Below the pieces are notes generated by a model. That model worked only from the letters and a program-made list of their open reading frames with translations, was not told the origin of the DNA and did not search any database. Positions 18,236 to 28,123 of a stretch of 59,440 nucleotides of DNA are shown one piece after another. Both the position numbers and the translations under genes were made by a program. How positions within the stretch are numbered: the stretch's first letter is position 1; the number at the start of each line of letters is the position of its first letter. Source of the stretch: CAIZQW01 sp037133395. Lineage in GTDB: Bacteria > Verrucomicrobiota > Kiritimatiellia > RFP12 > UBA1067. The stretch covers positions 1-59,440 of the forward strand of contig JBAXOG010000008.1 in NCBI GenBank assembly GCA_037133395.1, written 5' to 3'.

Positions 18236-19596
18236 TCGCCTCCTATTTTCGGATCATAGACAGGAAAGGATTTATCCCAGCCCCACAGTTTGGGCATCAT
18301 TTCGGAAGACCACGACGTGTATGCATTTTGCAGGCGTTGTGCGATCGCAGGTTTTTCACTGTAAAGATCTTTCGTTTCACTGATGTCGGAGGCGATGTGA
18401 AAGAGCAACGGCCGCTTTTCCGTACCGCCGGGAATGATCAGCTTCCACTCCGCATCACGGATCGTCCAGGCTCTGTTGAACCGCCAATAGATGAAGCGCT
18501 CAGGAAGTGTTGTTGCTTTGCCTGTCAGCAAGGGGATAAGATCAATGCCGTCCACCTTCTCCTTCGCTGAACCTCCGACTGCAGAAATGACCGTCGGCAA
18601 AATATCCATGCTGATCACAGGGCTGTCGATCTTTTGGCCTGCCTTGATTTGCGCAGGCCATTGCAGGCAGAACGGAATGCGGATACCACCATCCCAGAGC
18701 TGGCCTTTGTGTCCGCGCAGAGGGGTGTTGAGCGAAGCGTTACTCACCGGATCGCCACCGTTGTCGCTGAGAAAAAGCACGAGCGTGTTCTGCGCAAGGT
18801 TATGCTTTTGTAACGCGGTCAGGATACGTCCTACATTGCAATCAAGGGTGTAGTTCATGGCCACGACCAGCCGCCGCTTCTCGTCCTTGATTGAGCTGAA
18901 TGCGGCAAGATCCTTATCTAACGCCTGCAGCGGACCGTGTACGGCATTAAAGGGCACATAGAGAAAGAAGGGCTGATCGGCGTGTCTGTCAATGAACGAC
19001 ACGGCTTCACGGCCAAAGGCATCGGTCAGGTATTCCGTTTCCTCGACTTTCGTGTGATTACGCAGGATCGGATTATCAGGCTGGTTGATCTTCTTGCCCC
19101 AGCGTCCGTCAGGCCGGTAATTGGAAGCTCCGTTAATGAATCCAAAAAACTCATCAAATCCGCTCGCGTTCGGGTGAAATTCCGGTTCGTAACCTGTGTG
19201 ACCTTTGCCGATCATGCCGGTGACATACCCGAGCGCTTTCAGTCGCTCGGGCAGAGTCTTGATCGTCTTTGGAATTCCGACCTTCACATCTTTGGAAACT
19301 TTATAGGGGCCGGGATTATCCTCTGCGCCAAAGCGGTTCTGATAAATTCCGGTTAGCAGGCCTGCCCGTGAAGGCCCACAGACGGGTGCCGTGACATAAC
19401 CAGCCGAGAAACGGACGCCGTTGCTGGCAATGGAGTCAATATGCGGAGTCTTCATGTCAGGGCTTCCGTGGTAACCCACGTCTGCGTAGCCCAGATCATC
19501 CGCTAAAATCAGGACAACGTTAGGTCTGTCGGCAGCCCTGATGAAAAGCGGCGCGATGACAAACGCTAAAATGAAAGAATACATGGAATGACGCAT
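18232..19596 (-). CDS. Secreted formylglycine-type sulfatase
   Basis: 454 residues. A signal peptide (about 1-22, ending IRAAD) precedes the alkaline-phosphatase-like sulfatase fold. NVVLILADDLGYADVG gives the two metal-binding Asp residues, and C73 in APVCGPSRAGLLTG is the CxPSR site matured to formylglycine. LSDNGGDP supplies later metal ligands. It would remove sulfate esters from saccharides outside the cytoplasm. The exact substrate class (S1 subfamily) cannot be assigned by eye. The stop codon overlaps the PfkB start. It is one of three sulfatases in this locus, all of which need an anaerobic or aerobic sulfatase-maturating enzyme that is not in the window. Confidence 0.93.
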   Translation of the reverse strand: MRHSMYSFILAFVIAPLFIRAADRPNVVLILADDLGYADVGYHGSPDMKTPHIDSIASNGVRFSAGYVTAPVCGPSRAGLLTGIYQNRFGAEDNPGPYKVSKDVKVGIPKTIKTLPERLKALGYVTGMIGKGHTGYEPEFHPNASGFDEFFGFINGASNYRPDGRWGKKINQPDNPILRNHTKVEETEYLTDAFGREAVSFIDRHADQPFFLYVPFNAVHGPLQALDKDLAAFSSIKDEKRRLVVAMNYTLDCNVGRILTALQKHNLAQNTLVLFLSDNGGDPVSNASLNTPLRGHKGQLWDGGIRIPFCLQWPAQIKAGQKIDSPVISMDILPTVISAVGGSAKEKVDGIDLIPLLTGKATTLPERFIYWRFNRAWTIRDAEWKLIIPGGTEKRPLLFHIASDISETKDLYSEKPAIAQRLQNAYTSWSSEMMPKLWGWDKSFPVYDPKIGGE

Positions 19597-19607
19597 GAAT
19601 AAATCCT

Positions 19608-21314
19608 TTACCGTTTTATGGACTCCTCATTGTTTAGCTGGCTTAACGCCCGCTGGAGTTCGGGTGCTTTCATAAAGGTGTTCCAGCAGAGTTGAGAGCG
19701 GGCATTCTCAATCATGGGGGCGATGGGGCCGGCATCAATGGCGAGGAGTACATGTGCCATCCAATTTTCGGTAAGATTAAAGGAGTCGAGGAACCCATAA
19801 TCCTTCCACAGTTCCTGTCCATGTTGCGTGTAGAGGATTTCGAGAAACGCGATTGATTCTTTTGTCTTATAGGGCATGGAGGAAAGAGCCGCCGTGGGTG
19901 CAATCGTGCCGTCATCATTCATTCCAGGTGCATGCGCCTTGTACCCCTTCGGCCCTGGACACGAGGTGAGTCCCCAGAGTGGACCATAACCTGTGAAGCA
20001 ATCTGCTTTGGATGCCGCATACTTGACTTGCACGTCGCAAAACTTTTGAAAGTGGGCAAAATAAGTTTCGCCATTATAGCTGATCTTTCTCGGATCCAAA
20101 CCCAGATAGGAATAGTGTGTAAAGAACAGCGGCGGTCCCAACCCGCGACCCAACATCATGGGCACACCAAACTCCGTGCGTGCGGTTCCGTAATGATTAG
20201 GCCTCCACTCCTTGCGATAGGAGTCCGCAGGAATGGCATGTGTGGGTGAAGCGATGGCCAACACATAGAGAATCGCGGCCTCATTGAACCCGTGTACAGG
20301 CAGATTCTTGCTCCATTCGTAGTCGGGCGACCAATGCCAATAGAGTGGCCCATCGCTTTTTCCGCGAGTGAACCAATCCCACTCGATACCTTTCCAAAGC
20401 GCGTCTGCCAATGTCCGGATTTCCAGCTCAGCAGCAGAACTCCCCGTGAAATATTCGCGAAGCACGATAAAACCCGAGGCCAGAAAAGCGGTTTCAACGG
20501 TGTCGGCACCATTGTCTTCTTGGCCAGAAAAGGGCCGCATCGTCCCCGTGTCGCCATAAAGCCAGTGAGGAAACGCCCCGTGGTATCGGATCACTGTCGT
20601 CGACAGAAAACGCAGCATCTGAAGCGCCCACGCCACACCTTCTTCACGTGTGATGAACCCGCGCTCCACGCCAACAATCAAGTTGAACATCCCCATCCCT
20701 GTTGCGCCAGTCGTGCACAGATTATGTAGATCGCGAACCAGCCTGACATAGCCGGGGGTGATCTCCGCGATCGTTGTGACGCGCCGATTCGGTGTCTTCT
20801 CGCGGGCCAGTCCAGAAACAGGGTGACGCCAATTAAAAAAAAACCGAAAGGAAGCTTCCTGCATATCCGTGATGAGTCCGGCTTGAGTCACCTTGCTTGG
20901 AGAGGCCTCAACGACGGGCGACCAAGCGGAAGTGGTCGTCTTCTGCCCGTCTTCTGATACAAAGAACCCTCGCACGCGATAGGCATAGAGCCCGCTCTTC
21001 TCTCCAAGGACGTCTCCGTAAACAGGGGTGGTCCATAACAGCTTGTTGATTCGGCGAAAACAATCTTCGCCTGGATCTCGCCGCTCAATCTCAAAAAAGA
21101 GTATATATCCTGGCGATGCTTCTTTATTCGGATGATCAGAAAGGGGCACAGGCGATTGCTCCCAAATCAGGTCAATGCGGCCACAGCGGCTCAGTGCACG
21201 GATATGTTGAAGTTCCGGGGCGACGGGAGAGGGCGTCTCTTCGGTCGCAAACACATGAGCTCCCAGAACAAACGCCAACGCGTATTGAAAAAAATATCTT
21301 CTCTTGGTGTTCAT
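19608..21314 (-). CDS. Secreted glycoamylase-like (PF10091/GH144-type) protein
   Basis: 568 residues. The signal peptide is MNTKRRYFFQYALAFVLGA to about residue 23. An Ig/Fn3-like segment covers about 30-135. The rest is an (alpha/alpha)6-type catalytic domain starting at LITDMQEASFRFFFNW. Family features are TTGATGMGMFNLIVGVERG, HGFNEAAILYVLAIASP, FFTHYSYLGLDPR and MNDDGTIAPTAALSSMPY. Some relatives are endo-beta-1,2-glucanases (GH144), while others have unknown targets. It lies 11 bases upstream of a sulfatase gene and 32 bases after the serine hydrolase, all on one strand, so it is part of the glycan operon. Confidence 0.8.
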   Translation of the reverse strand: MNTKRRYFFQYALAFVLGAHVFATEETPSPVAPELQHIRALSRCGRIDLIWEQSPVPLSDHPNKEASPGYILFFEIERRDPGEDCFRRINKLLWTTPVYGDVLGEKSGLYAYRVRGFFVSEDGQKTTTSAWSPVVEASPSKVTQAGLITDMQEASFRFFFNWRHPVSGLAREKTPNRRVTTIAEITPGYVRLVRDLHNLCTTGATGMGMFNLIVGVERGFITREEGVAWALQMLRFLSTTVIRYHGAFPHWLYGDTGTMRPFSGQEDNGADTVETAFLASGFIVLREYFTGSSAAELEIRTLADALWKGIEWDWFTRGKSDGPLYWHWSPDYEWSKNLPVHGFNEAAILYVLAIASPTHAIPADSYRKEWRPNHYGTARTEFGVPMMLGRGLGPPLFFTHYSYLGLDPRKISYNGETYFAHFQKFCDVQVKYAASKADCFTGYGPLWGLTSCPGPKGYKAHAPGMNDDGTIAPTAALSSMPYKTKESIAFLEILYTQHGQELWKDYGFLDSFNLTENWMAHVLLAIDAGPIAPMIENARSQLCWNTFMKAPELQRALSQLNNEESIKR

Positions 21315-21346
21315 GGTTTCCGAAAAACGCGTGAGGTGCTGTTTAA

Positions 21347-22534
21347 TTACTTTGAGATAAACGCGGGGACAATCCTCTGGGGTGCTACGGCAAGCATCGT
21401 GCCCATACCCTTGTGGTGGGCTGTGAACACGGCAACCAGATCCAGTTCCGGGAACATAAAAATAAACTGACCCCCAGCCCCACGACCTTGGATACAGTGG
21501 TAATTCTTCTCCCCGACTTGAGAGTCTTCAACCCACCAGAAGAAGCCATAGAAGGACTTACCGTAACTCAGCGAGAGCGGGCTGGTCGCCCGTTCCACAA
21601 ACGCGGTGGGGATGAGTTGCTCTCCCTGCCACTTGCCCTTGGCGAGAATCAGCATACCCCACTTTATCATGTCACGGGAACACAAGCCGCAACCAGCCGC
21701 TGCTTTGGGAAGACCGCTGATGTCATCCTCCCACGCAAAGTTAGTAATCCCCATTTTGCCGAAGAGCTCTTGGGCGATGAAGGTCCTTGCGCCTCCCGGG
21801 ACAACAGCTTCGAGCACTTGCATGGTCATGGCCGGATCAGCTTCCTGATACTTGAATACGCGCGGAACCTGAGGAATGGGGGCGCTGTGTTCCAAATAGG
21901 CCTGTATTTGCCCCTGTCCTTTGAGTGCGGCGGGTTGCTTCACGAGTTCCTTGGCCTTGCCATCCTCCATACGAATGCCCGATTTCATGTTCATCGCCTC
22001 GGCAAGCGTGATCGCTGACGCGCCGGAAACCAATTTGCTCGGGTCAAGATTTTTTAGAAAAGGAACTACGGGTTTGTCGACATCGGCCATTGTCAAATAG
22101 CCTAACTGAATCGCACGGCCAATCGCCATGGCTGTGTAGGACTTGGTGATAGACATCTGGTAATGCGGATAATTGATCCGCCCGCGCCGATAATAGGATT
22201 CGAACAACAACGTGCCTTTTTGCGAAATCAGCAGACTGTCGATCTCGCCGTGCTGTCCAGCGGCGATCTCCGCGGCAAAGGCGAGAATCGCCGCGCTGTT
22301 CTCCAGCTTTCCGACGGGGATGCCGTCTTTTAAATCTGTCGGCGTGGTGCTGATGAACGCTTTTTCAAGATCAGGCAGTTTGGCTTCCTGCGCCCAGGAA
22401 ACCGACTTAGGGCTGAGATCCGTGACTTCCGGCGCGAGTCCGTTGGAGGCCTGCTGAGGCACAATACCGTTGCCCGCTTGCGCAGATAAAGCGAGACCAG
22501 CGGCAAGTAGAATTATATGACGTGAATAATTCAT
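21347..22534 (-). CDS. Secreted serine hydrolase, class C beta-lactamase fold
   Basis: 395 residues. A signal peptide (MNYSRHIILLAAGLALSAQA) is followed by a beta-lactamase/D-Ala-D-Ala carboxypeptidase-type domain. The nucleophile motif SxxK is SITK in QMSITKSYTAMAIGRA, followed by the LAEAMNMKSG region and a later FWWVEDSQ segment. In polysaccharide loci, proteins of this fold are usually esterases or of unknown target, so removal of acyl groups from the substrate is possible, but there is no direct sign of specificity. An AAGGAGAAG ribosome-binding site precedes the ATG. It lies between GH32 and the glycoamylase-like gene. Confidence 0.85.
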   Translation of the reverse strand: MNYSRHIILLAAGLALSAQAGNGIVPQQASNGLAPEVTDLSPKSVSWAQEAKLPDLEKAFISTTPTDLKDGIPVGKLENSAAILAFAAEIAAGQHGEIDSLLISQKGTLLFESYYRRGRINYPHYQMSITKSYTAMAIGRAIQLGYLTMADVDKPVVPFLKNLDPSKLVSGASAITLAEAMNMKSGIRMEDGKAKELVKQPAALKGQGQIQAYLEHSAPIPQVPRVFKYQEADPAMTMQVLEAVVPGGARTFIAQELFGKMGITNFAWEDDISGLPKAAAGCGLCSRDMIKWGMLILAKGKWQGEQLIPTAFVERATSPLSLSYGKSFYGFFWWVEDSQVGEKNYHCIQGRGAGGQFIFMFPELDLVAVFTAHHKGMGTMLAVAPQRIVPAFISK

Positions 22535-22579
22535 GAGGGTCTTCTCCTTGTTCTTTAACCCTTTATTTAAACTTCTTCC

Positions 22580-24679
22580 CTATTCCTTGCTCCAGCAACT
22601 CTTCAGCTTGTATGCCTTCAACGACAAGCCCTTTACCTTCCCTCCTTTTTCCTCTACGGAGACCGACAGGTCTTCTGCTTTCGGGGCAAACGTCAGCGGG
22701 ATATAGACAAGGCCATCACTCGCAAAGATCTCCAGCGCAGTCTTATCAACATACACGGTTATATCCTGCTTGCCGTCAATCAGCGGCGCAGGCGTACAAT
22801 GGCCATTGACAGTAATCTCTTGTTTTTTAATATCAACAGAAATCTGCACACCTCGAACCGTCAGGTCCACAACCTCCGCATCACCGGGTTCGAACGAGAC
22901 GCGTATTTCCATCAGCTCTGCCTTGAAATTCGCCAACGCTGCGCCTTGGTCCGCCCCGTCGCGCAGCGATTCCAGCTCCTTCACTGGTGTCCACGTTAGG
23001 CGCGGTCCCTCTGCTGTCTGGCGGAGCCTGAGTTCATTTGGCAGGGACATCGCCTGGTTGAACGGCATGCCCGGTGTCGCAGTCTGTAACCAGCCGATCT
23101 GAACGATACGCCCCTGCGGATCATGGCTGAAGGTTTGCGCTGCGTAGAAACCGCGACCGCGGTGCCCCTTCAGCTTGGGTGTCTCAGGGGTGAAGGTCTT
23201 GCCGTCGAACTGGCCAACCCTGTAGTCACTGTTGGCTGCTGTCAGCACCCAGTATTTCTTGCCGCCCACGGGCAGCTCAAACAGATCCGCGCACTCGAAG
23301 AAATCTTTAATGCGGCTCTGGAAGGTCCACGTCTTCATGTCCGTTGACGTGTAGAAGGCGACATACTGGCCTTTTTCGAATTCATCGTAGACCGCGATGA
23401 CCCAGTGCTTTCCCGGTGCGTACCAGAGCGGGCGCGGATCGCGTCCGCCATGTTTGATGATCGGGTTGCCTTCAAACTCCTGGAACGTGCGGCCACGGTC
23501 ATTCGAATAGACAATGCACTCGCCTCGTCCGGTACTGGTGTATGTGGCGACGATCAGCTCATTCTTCCCCTTCTTCCACCCGCTAGTGTTGTCTTTGTCG
23601 ACAACCGCGCCACCGCTGAACACCCAGTCCCCGAACTTTTGCGGATATATGGCGATCGGCAGTTCTTCCCAGTGAACCATGTCCTTACTGACCGCATGAC
23701 CCCAGTGCATATTGCCCCACGGCCAACCATAAGGATTGGCCTGGAAATAGAGATGATATTCACCGTCCGCATACACCATGCCGTTGGGATCATTGTTCCA
23801 TCCACGGCGTGGGGAAAAGCGCAACTGCCCCCGCAGCGGCTCCTTATAAAGCTGTTCCGCATTCCAAATCGTGTCAGCCTGTGCAACCCTCTCCAGCAAC
23901 TTTGAGTCCTCAGGAACTTTATCCACGCGTATTGTCGCCTTCTTGCCCTTCCATGCGCTCATATCCAGATGCGCATACCAGTCCGGCTCTTCCGACAGGT
24001 CAGCATCGAACTCGCGGACCACAACACCATCGACGAGAACGGCAACGCGTTGCTTCTTCCCCTTCTTGGTACCGTTGTGTATGGGAAAATGCAGGTATCG
24101 TTTGTCGATCGTCATCTCACGTTCCTTCGGCATGTTCTTTTTCACAACGGCCGTTGGTTTATCGGAGAAGGCGATCTGGTCAACATTGATGTGCCCCCAG
24201 CCGCCGGTCGCATGGTCCACAATCTGGATGCGCGCCTCTTTGCCCACCAAATCCGATACGTCCCACGACCCGGGTTCCAAGGCCTCGCTGCCGCCGGGAT
24301 TAACATTGGGGCCGGTCGCCGTGCGCACGACCTTGTTACCCACTAGCAAGTTCATGCAGGTCTTTCCATCGAACCCGCCGCCGCCGATGAGAAACGTGAT
24401 AAATTTCTGATTGACTGTGAACACAGGAGATGTGAGCTTTCCAACCGCACCGTCACCGCCGAGAAAAGAGTTCACGAAACCTTTCCCTTGAAAGTCATCG
24501 ACCTTCATCTGCCCCTTCAACGTTCCCCGTGCAGGTCCTGTGCCGAAGGCCGTACCCTCGGTCGTCCAGGCGCCATACGTCTCGCCCTCAAAATCGGCAA
24601 AAATAGTCTCGCCGCATTGGGCCCCTAACGCCAATGTTAAACCGCAGGCCATCCAGAATCCCCTCATCGCTATTTTCAT
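22580..24679 (-). CDS. Secreted GH32 fructan hydrolase with two N-terminal accessory domains
   Basis: 699 residues. After a signal peptide (1-22) comes accessory domain A (about 25-175, a beta-rich jelly-roll-like unit starting IFADFEGETYGAW), then domain B (about 185-270, KRYLHFPIHNG onward, like the DUF4980-type unit seen before GH32 domains), then the five-bladed GH32 catalytic domain and a C-terminal beta-sandwich. Catalytic residues are visible: nucleophile D297 in WNNDPNG, stabilizer D414 in GGRDPR, and acid/base E462 in FFECADLF. GH32 enzymes cut beta-fructofuranosides (inulin, levan, sucrose); which linkage cannot be stated. A candidate operator lies about 90 bases upstream, so this gene probably starts a secondary transcript. 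Confidence 0.92.
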   Translation of the reverse strand: MKIAMRGFWMACGLTLALGAQCGETIFADFEGETYGAWTTEGTAFGTGPARGTLKGQMKVDDFQGKGFVNSFLGGDGAVGKLTSPVFTVNQKFITFLIGGGGFDGKTCMNLLVGNKVVRTATGPNVNPGGSEALEPGSWDVSDLVGKEARIQIVDHATGGWGHINVDQIAFSDKPTAVVKKNMPKEREMTIDKRYLHFPIHNGTKKGKKQRVAVLVDGVVVREFDADLSEEPDWYAHLDMSAWKGKKATIRVDKVPEDSKLLERVAQADTIWNAEQLYKEPLRGQLRFSPRRGWNNDPNGMVYADGEYHLYFQANPYGWPWGNMHWGHAVSKDMVHWEELPIAIYPQKFGDWVFSGGAVVDKDNTSGWKKGKNELIVATYTSTGRGECIVYSNDRGRTFQEFEGNPIIKHGGRDPRPLWYAPGKHWVIAVYDEFEKGQYVAFYTSTDMKTWTFQSRIKDFFECADLFELPVGGKKYWVLTAANSDYRVGQFDGKTFTPETPKLKGHRGRGFYAAQTFSHDPQGRIVQIGWLQTATPGMPFNQAMSLPNELRLRQTAEGPRLTWTPVKELESLRDGADQGAALANFKAELMEIRVSFEPGDAEVVDLTVRGVQISVDIKKQEITVNGHCTPAPLIDGKQDITVYVDKTALEIFASDGLVYIPLTFAPKAEDLSVSVEEKGGKVKGLSLKAYKLKSCWSKE

Positions 24680-24764
24680 CGTGTCCCCCTTTATTTAAAC
24701 TTAAGTGTTCATATCGTGCCTATTTCTGGTCGAATATGCAATTGTAAAATTGTCATAATGAAAT

Positions 24765-24784
24765 AAAGCTGTATTATCAGGTTA
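24765..24784. promoter_or_regulatory. Candidate operator, AAAnCTG-N6-CAGnTT palindrome (copy 1)
   Basis: AAAGCTG, six bases, CAGGTTA form an inverted repeat about 85-105 bases upstream of the GH32 start at 24679, overlapping the stop of the GH78 gene. A 22-base stretch containing it (24762-24783) matches 53782-53803 with one difference, and the second copy lies in front of the locus regulator. The twofold symmetry fits binding by a dimeric GntR/LacI-type regulator. Confidence 0.6.
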
Positions 24785-27700
24785 CAATGAAGAAGGAAGC
24801 ACCTTAAAATGATATACTCCAGAGCCTACCTCGTAGACCACACAGGCACTCTCCATCCGTAGGAATTTGACACCTTTTGCCTTGGCCGCAGACATACCGG
24901 ATTCCGTCACCGCATCAGCCTTGTTCGCGGGAATGAACACCTTGGCTTCACTGTTAGCAGGGACAGAGATATTCAAAGAAAACGTATCTCCTTCTCGTTT
25001 CCACGCGCTTATGATTCTTCCATACGGCGAATCATGATGGGCTTTCACCCAGGTCAAATCCCCGATGACTTCCGGCTTGATGATAAACTTTTGAAAGCCG
25101 GGATTTTTCGGATCGCAACGGATACCGGCAAGATATTTAATCATCCAGGCGGCGACATCTCCCAGGAAGGTATGGTTGTCGGATCCGCCCCCGTTGAGGC
25201 TTTCCGAAAGGGTGCTTCGCCCGCTCGCGGCCAGAAAACCCCAGCCAGGAGCCGTTTTCTTTGTCACGATCTGATAGGCCACATCAAGGTGACCGTTATC
25301 GGACAGAGCCCGCAGCAGGTACTTGGAGCCCAGGCAGCCGACATTAATAGCATAGCCATTCTTTCGAAGTCCTTCTGCGAGATTGTCGGCGACTCTCTGT
25401 CGGTTATGATCTTCAACGAGTCCGAAATAAAGGGCGCACGACATTCCCGTATGGGAACCTTTCGAATACGTGCCTGTAGCTTCATCGTAAAATGTGCGAT
25501 TGAAGGCATCTTTTATCTTCGAGGTCAGATCGGCATATTCCTTTTCTTCATCTTTCTTGCCAAGTAAGCCCGCTACGTTAGAAAGTATCTTGGCGGCGTT
25601 GTAGTAATAGGCCGTGGAGGTAATCTCGAAGGGGGTCTGCCCATTGGGCGGCCAGTCGCCGATTCCGTAGTAGATGATATTGCCCTGATTGACGCTCTGA
25701 GGGTTTTTGTATTTGGAATCTTTGGAGCCGCCTGACTGCTCTTGAGCAAATTTATCCTTTTTAATGACTTTTGACTCATCACGATACCAAGCGAGCCATC
25801 GTTTATAATTTTCGTAATGACATTCCAAAATCCGGTGATCGCCTCGGTATTGATAAATATTCCACGGGATAATCAAATACGCGCTCTCCCAGGCCGGGCC
25901 GTCGAGGAACCGTGTGCCCCAACCATCCCCGCCGTCAGGGATGATGCAGGGAAGTTTACCGTCCGGAGCCTGCTGCGCCTCGTAATCGAGCATCCAGCGG
26001 GTATATGCCGCCTCGCTGCCATAATAGGTCAGCCCCGCCTCAGACGCCAAATGAGCATCGGCCGTCCAACCCAACTTTTCGCGGTGCGGGCAATCCGAGG
26101 GAATGCCGACAAAATTATCCACATAGGACCAGCGGCACATCGAGACCAACTTATTAAGCAGCGGATTCGAACACTCGAACGTGCCACGTTCATCAAAAGC
26201 GGTGTGAACCACCCGCGCTTCGACCATATCCTTGGTCGGTTCACCGGGCAGCCCAGTTACAAGGACTTTGCCAAAGCCATAAAACGAGAACCCCGGCTCC
26301 CAGATTTCCAGCCCATTACCCTTGGTCGTATAGACACTGGTTTGAAGCGGCTTGCCAAAGCAGATTCCCTGTCGGCCGTGATCCAGGGTGATCCGTGTCC
26401 CAGCCTTGGCGGTCACATTGAGCCGGGTCCAACCCGAGATATTTTGTCCAAAATCAAAGAGATAAGCATCTCCCTGTTTGGTCATATTTACGGCCTTGAG
26501 TGTATCGATCACCTTGATCGGCTCGGAGACCTGTGCAGCCAGTTTGCCGGCGACCCCTTCCCGGACAATGGCGGGCTGCCATTGGGTATCATCAAAGGCC
26601 GGAGTGCTCCAGTCCGCCTGTTCGCGACGCGCATCATACATCACACCCATGCGGAGCTGATCCCAAAAAATGGGGCCGATGGAGGCTTTCCACGATGAGT
26701 CACTGACCACACGCTGATGGGTGCCATCGGTGTAGGTAATGTCCAATTGCAGGAGCATCTGGGGAAATGCCCGCCATGGGGCTTTTTGTAAACCCCAGAC
26801 ATCAGGAAACTCCTGATTATACATTCCGTTGGCCAGTTGCACCCCCAGCGAATTGCGACCGGGCTTGAGATCCTTTGAAATGTCATAGGTCACATACAGG
26901 GCGTTCTTGTGATAACTCGTCCAAGCCGGATCCAATACGTGGTCGCCGACCTTCGTGCCGTTGAGGAACATTTCATAATAACCCAGTCCGCAGATGCTGA
27001 CCTGCGCCATTTTTACGGGTTGGGCTACGGTGAATACATTCCGCAGCATCGGGCTGTTGCGGGAGGTCAATGTGTTGCTCGGTTTCGGCTTGCTGGTGCC
27101 GGTAAACTTCCACCACGGTTTATCACCATACACCGCCACCACTTTGGCGGGCATCCACTGATTGGGCGCGGCATCTTTCGTGACGGAAGCCAGCCAGGAA
27201 GTATCTGTCATCATTTCCACGGGCTCCCCTTGTTCCGGAACAAGCCGCAATTTTGCGATCAGGCCCGCCGAACCTTTCTCTTTCTCCGCCTTCACCTCGA
27301 TCAGGTTATTCCCGATTTTGAGTTTCTCGGTTAGATCGATCGATATCGGGCTGCGCCAGGCGATTGGGTTCAATAGGTTTTGCCCCACCAGTTCACCATT
27401 CACCTCCAACGAAAATGCTTCATCCGCCGTCATCGTGATCGAAACTGATTTAAGTTTTTCTGAAATTACCAATGCCTTCTTAAAATAGCGCTTTCCGATC
27501 GGCTTTTTCGGTTCGTCCGCAGCATACCAAATCCACTGAGCCCCGTCCAAATCAAGCTCCTGCGCTGTCGAGGGATTCGGCTCCGATTGACTGGGCGTCA
27601 TCGAAATCCATTGGGCTGTCCAGTCGGACGGTTGAAGCAAACCCATGCTCCACTGTTGCGGCTCACTCCATTTGGATTCTTTTTGAACCGGGCTCCCTTC

Positions 27701-28099
27701 GGCTCCGCTCAGGGCAAACCACGTCTTCACCTTCCAATAACAGAAAACGCGGGAAGCAAGCGTATTTCCATTATACACACGTTGATTGGATTGATCGGAC
27801 ACGACCTTCCCGGAATCCCAGAGATCTCCCTTGTCCTGCTTGAGCAATTCCAAGGAACTCGCCACGATCACCCGATACGCGGTCTGCTTCAATCCTCTGT
27901 CGTTGGTCGTCGGTCGTGGATCATCCGTCTTCTGCCCTCCGTCATCCATCACCCAGCTCAGCCTCGGCTGAACAATATCAATGCCCTGCGGATTCACCAA
28001 ATATTCACAACGCAGATTGACTGGCGTCACGTTCTCGGCTGCGAAAACTCCAGACCCCAAGGACAGCACCATAATCAGCACGCTTAATCGTTTATTCAT
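24782..28099 (-). CDS. Secreted GH78 alpha-L-rhamnosidase
   Basis: 1105 residues, a usual length for multidomain GH78. The signal peptide is MNKRLSVLIMVLSLGSGVFA. The Fn3-like N-terminal domain begins VTPVNLRCEYLVNPQGID, typical of the family, followed by beta-sandwich domains (one around residues 185-300 looks like an inserted carbohydrate-binding unit). The (alpha/alpha)6 catalytic domain carries the family signature SDCPHREKLGWTADAHL near residue 670, with the acidic residues that act in inverting catalysis. A C-terminal beta-domain ends the protein. It would release terminal alpha-L-rhamnose. It stands between a sulfatase (upstream) and GH32. Oddity: an in-frame imperfect palindrome encodes FALSGAEGSP around residues 128-138. 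Confidence 0.93.
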   Translation of the reverse strand: MNKRLSVLIMVLSLGSGVFAAENVTPVNLRCEYLVNPQGIDIVQPRLSWVMDDGGQKTDDPRPTTNDRGLKQTAYRVIVASSLELLKQDKGDLWDSGKVVSDQSNQRVYNGNTLASRVFCYWKVKTWFALSGAEGSPVQKESKWSEPQQWSMGLLQPSDWTAQWISMTPSQSEPNPSTAQELDLDGAQWIWYAADEPKKPIGKRYFKKALVISEKLKSVSITMTADEAFSLEVNGELVGQNLLNPIAWRSPISIDLTEKLKIGNNLIEVKAEKEKGSAGLIAKLRLVPEQGEPVEMMTDTSWLASVTKDAAPNQWMPAKVVAVYGDKPWWKFTGTSKPKPSNTLTSRNSPMLRNVFTVAQPVKMAQVSICGLGYYEMFLNGTKVGDHVLDPAWTSYHKNALYVTYDISKDLKPGRNSLGVQLANGMYNQEFPDVWGLQKAPWRAFPQMLLQLDITYTDGTHQRVVSDSSWKASIGPIFWDQLRMGVMYDARREQADWSTPAFDDTQWQPAIVREGVAGKLAAQVSEPIKVIDTLKAVNMTKQGDAYLFDFGQNISGWTRLNVTAKAGTRITLDHGRQGICFGKPLQTSVYTTKGNGLEIWEPGFSFYGFGKVLVTGLPGEPTKDMVEARVVHTAFDERGTFECSNPLLNKLVSMCRWSYVDNFVGIPSDCPHREKLGWTADAHLASEAGLTYYGSEAAYTRWMLDYEAQQAPDGKLPCIIPDGGDGWGTRFLDGPAWESAYLIIPWNIYQYRGDHRILECHYENYKRWLAWYRDESKVIKKDKFAQEQSGGSKDSKYKNPQSVNQGNIIYYGIGDWPPNGQTPFEITSTAYYYNAAKILSNVAGLLGKKDEEKEYADLTSKIKDAFNRTFYDEATGTYSKGSHTGMSCALYFGLVEDHNRQRVADNLAEGLRKNGYAINVGCLGSKYLLRALSDNGHLDVAYQIVTKKTAPGWGFLAASGRSTLSESLNGGGSDNHTFLGDVAAWMIKYLAGIRCDPKNPGFQKFIIKPEVIGDLTWVKAHHDSPYGRIISAWKREGDTFSLNISVPANSEAKVFIPANKADAVTESGMSAAKAKGVKFLRMESACVVYEVGSGVYHFKVLPSSL
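27690..27715. repeat. Imperfect palindromic insert inside the GH78 coding sequence
   Basis: The segment around GGGCTCCCTTCGG and CCGCTCAGGGC resembles small mobile palindromes of the CCCTTCG...CGCTCAGGG kind that are scattered in some bacterial genomes. Here it stays in frame and adds a short peptide between the conserved Fn3-like strands of the N-terminal domain. Recognition is from memory of such repeats; only one copy is seen in this window. Confidence 0.35.
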
Positions 28100-28123
28100 T
28101 CGGTTGATTTAGCTTTCTTTTCA

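Noticed and set aside
22559..24702. Identical 16-base AT-rich string CCCTTTATTTAAACTT at 22559 and 24687
   Set aside because: About one such match is expected by chance in a window of this size with AT-rich spacers; no symmetry or consistent position.
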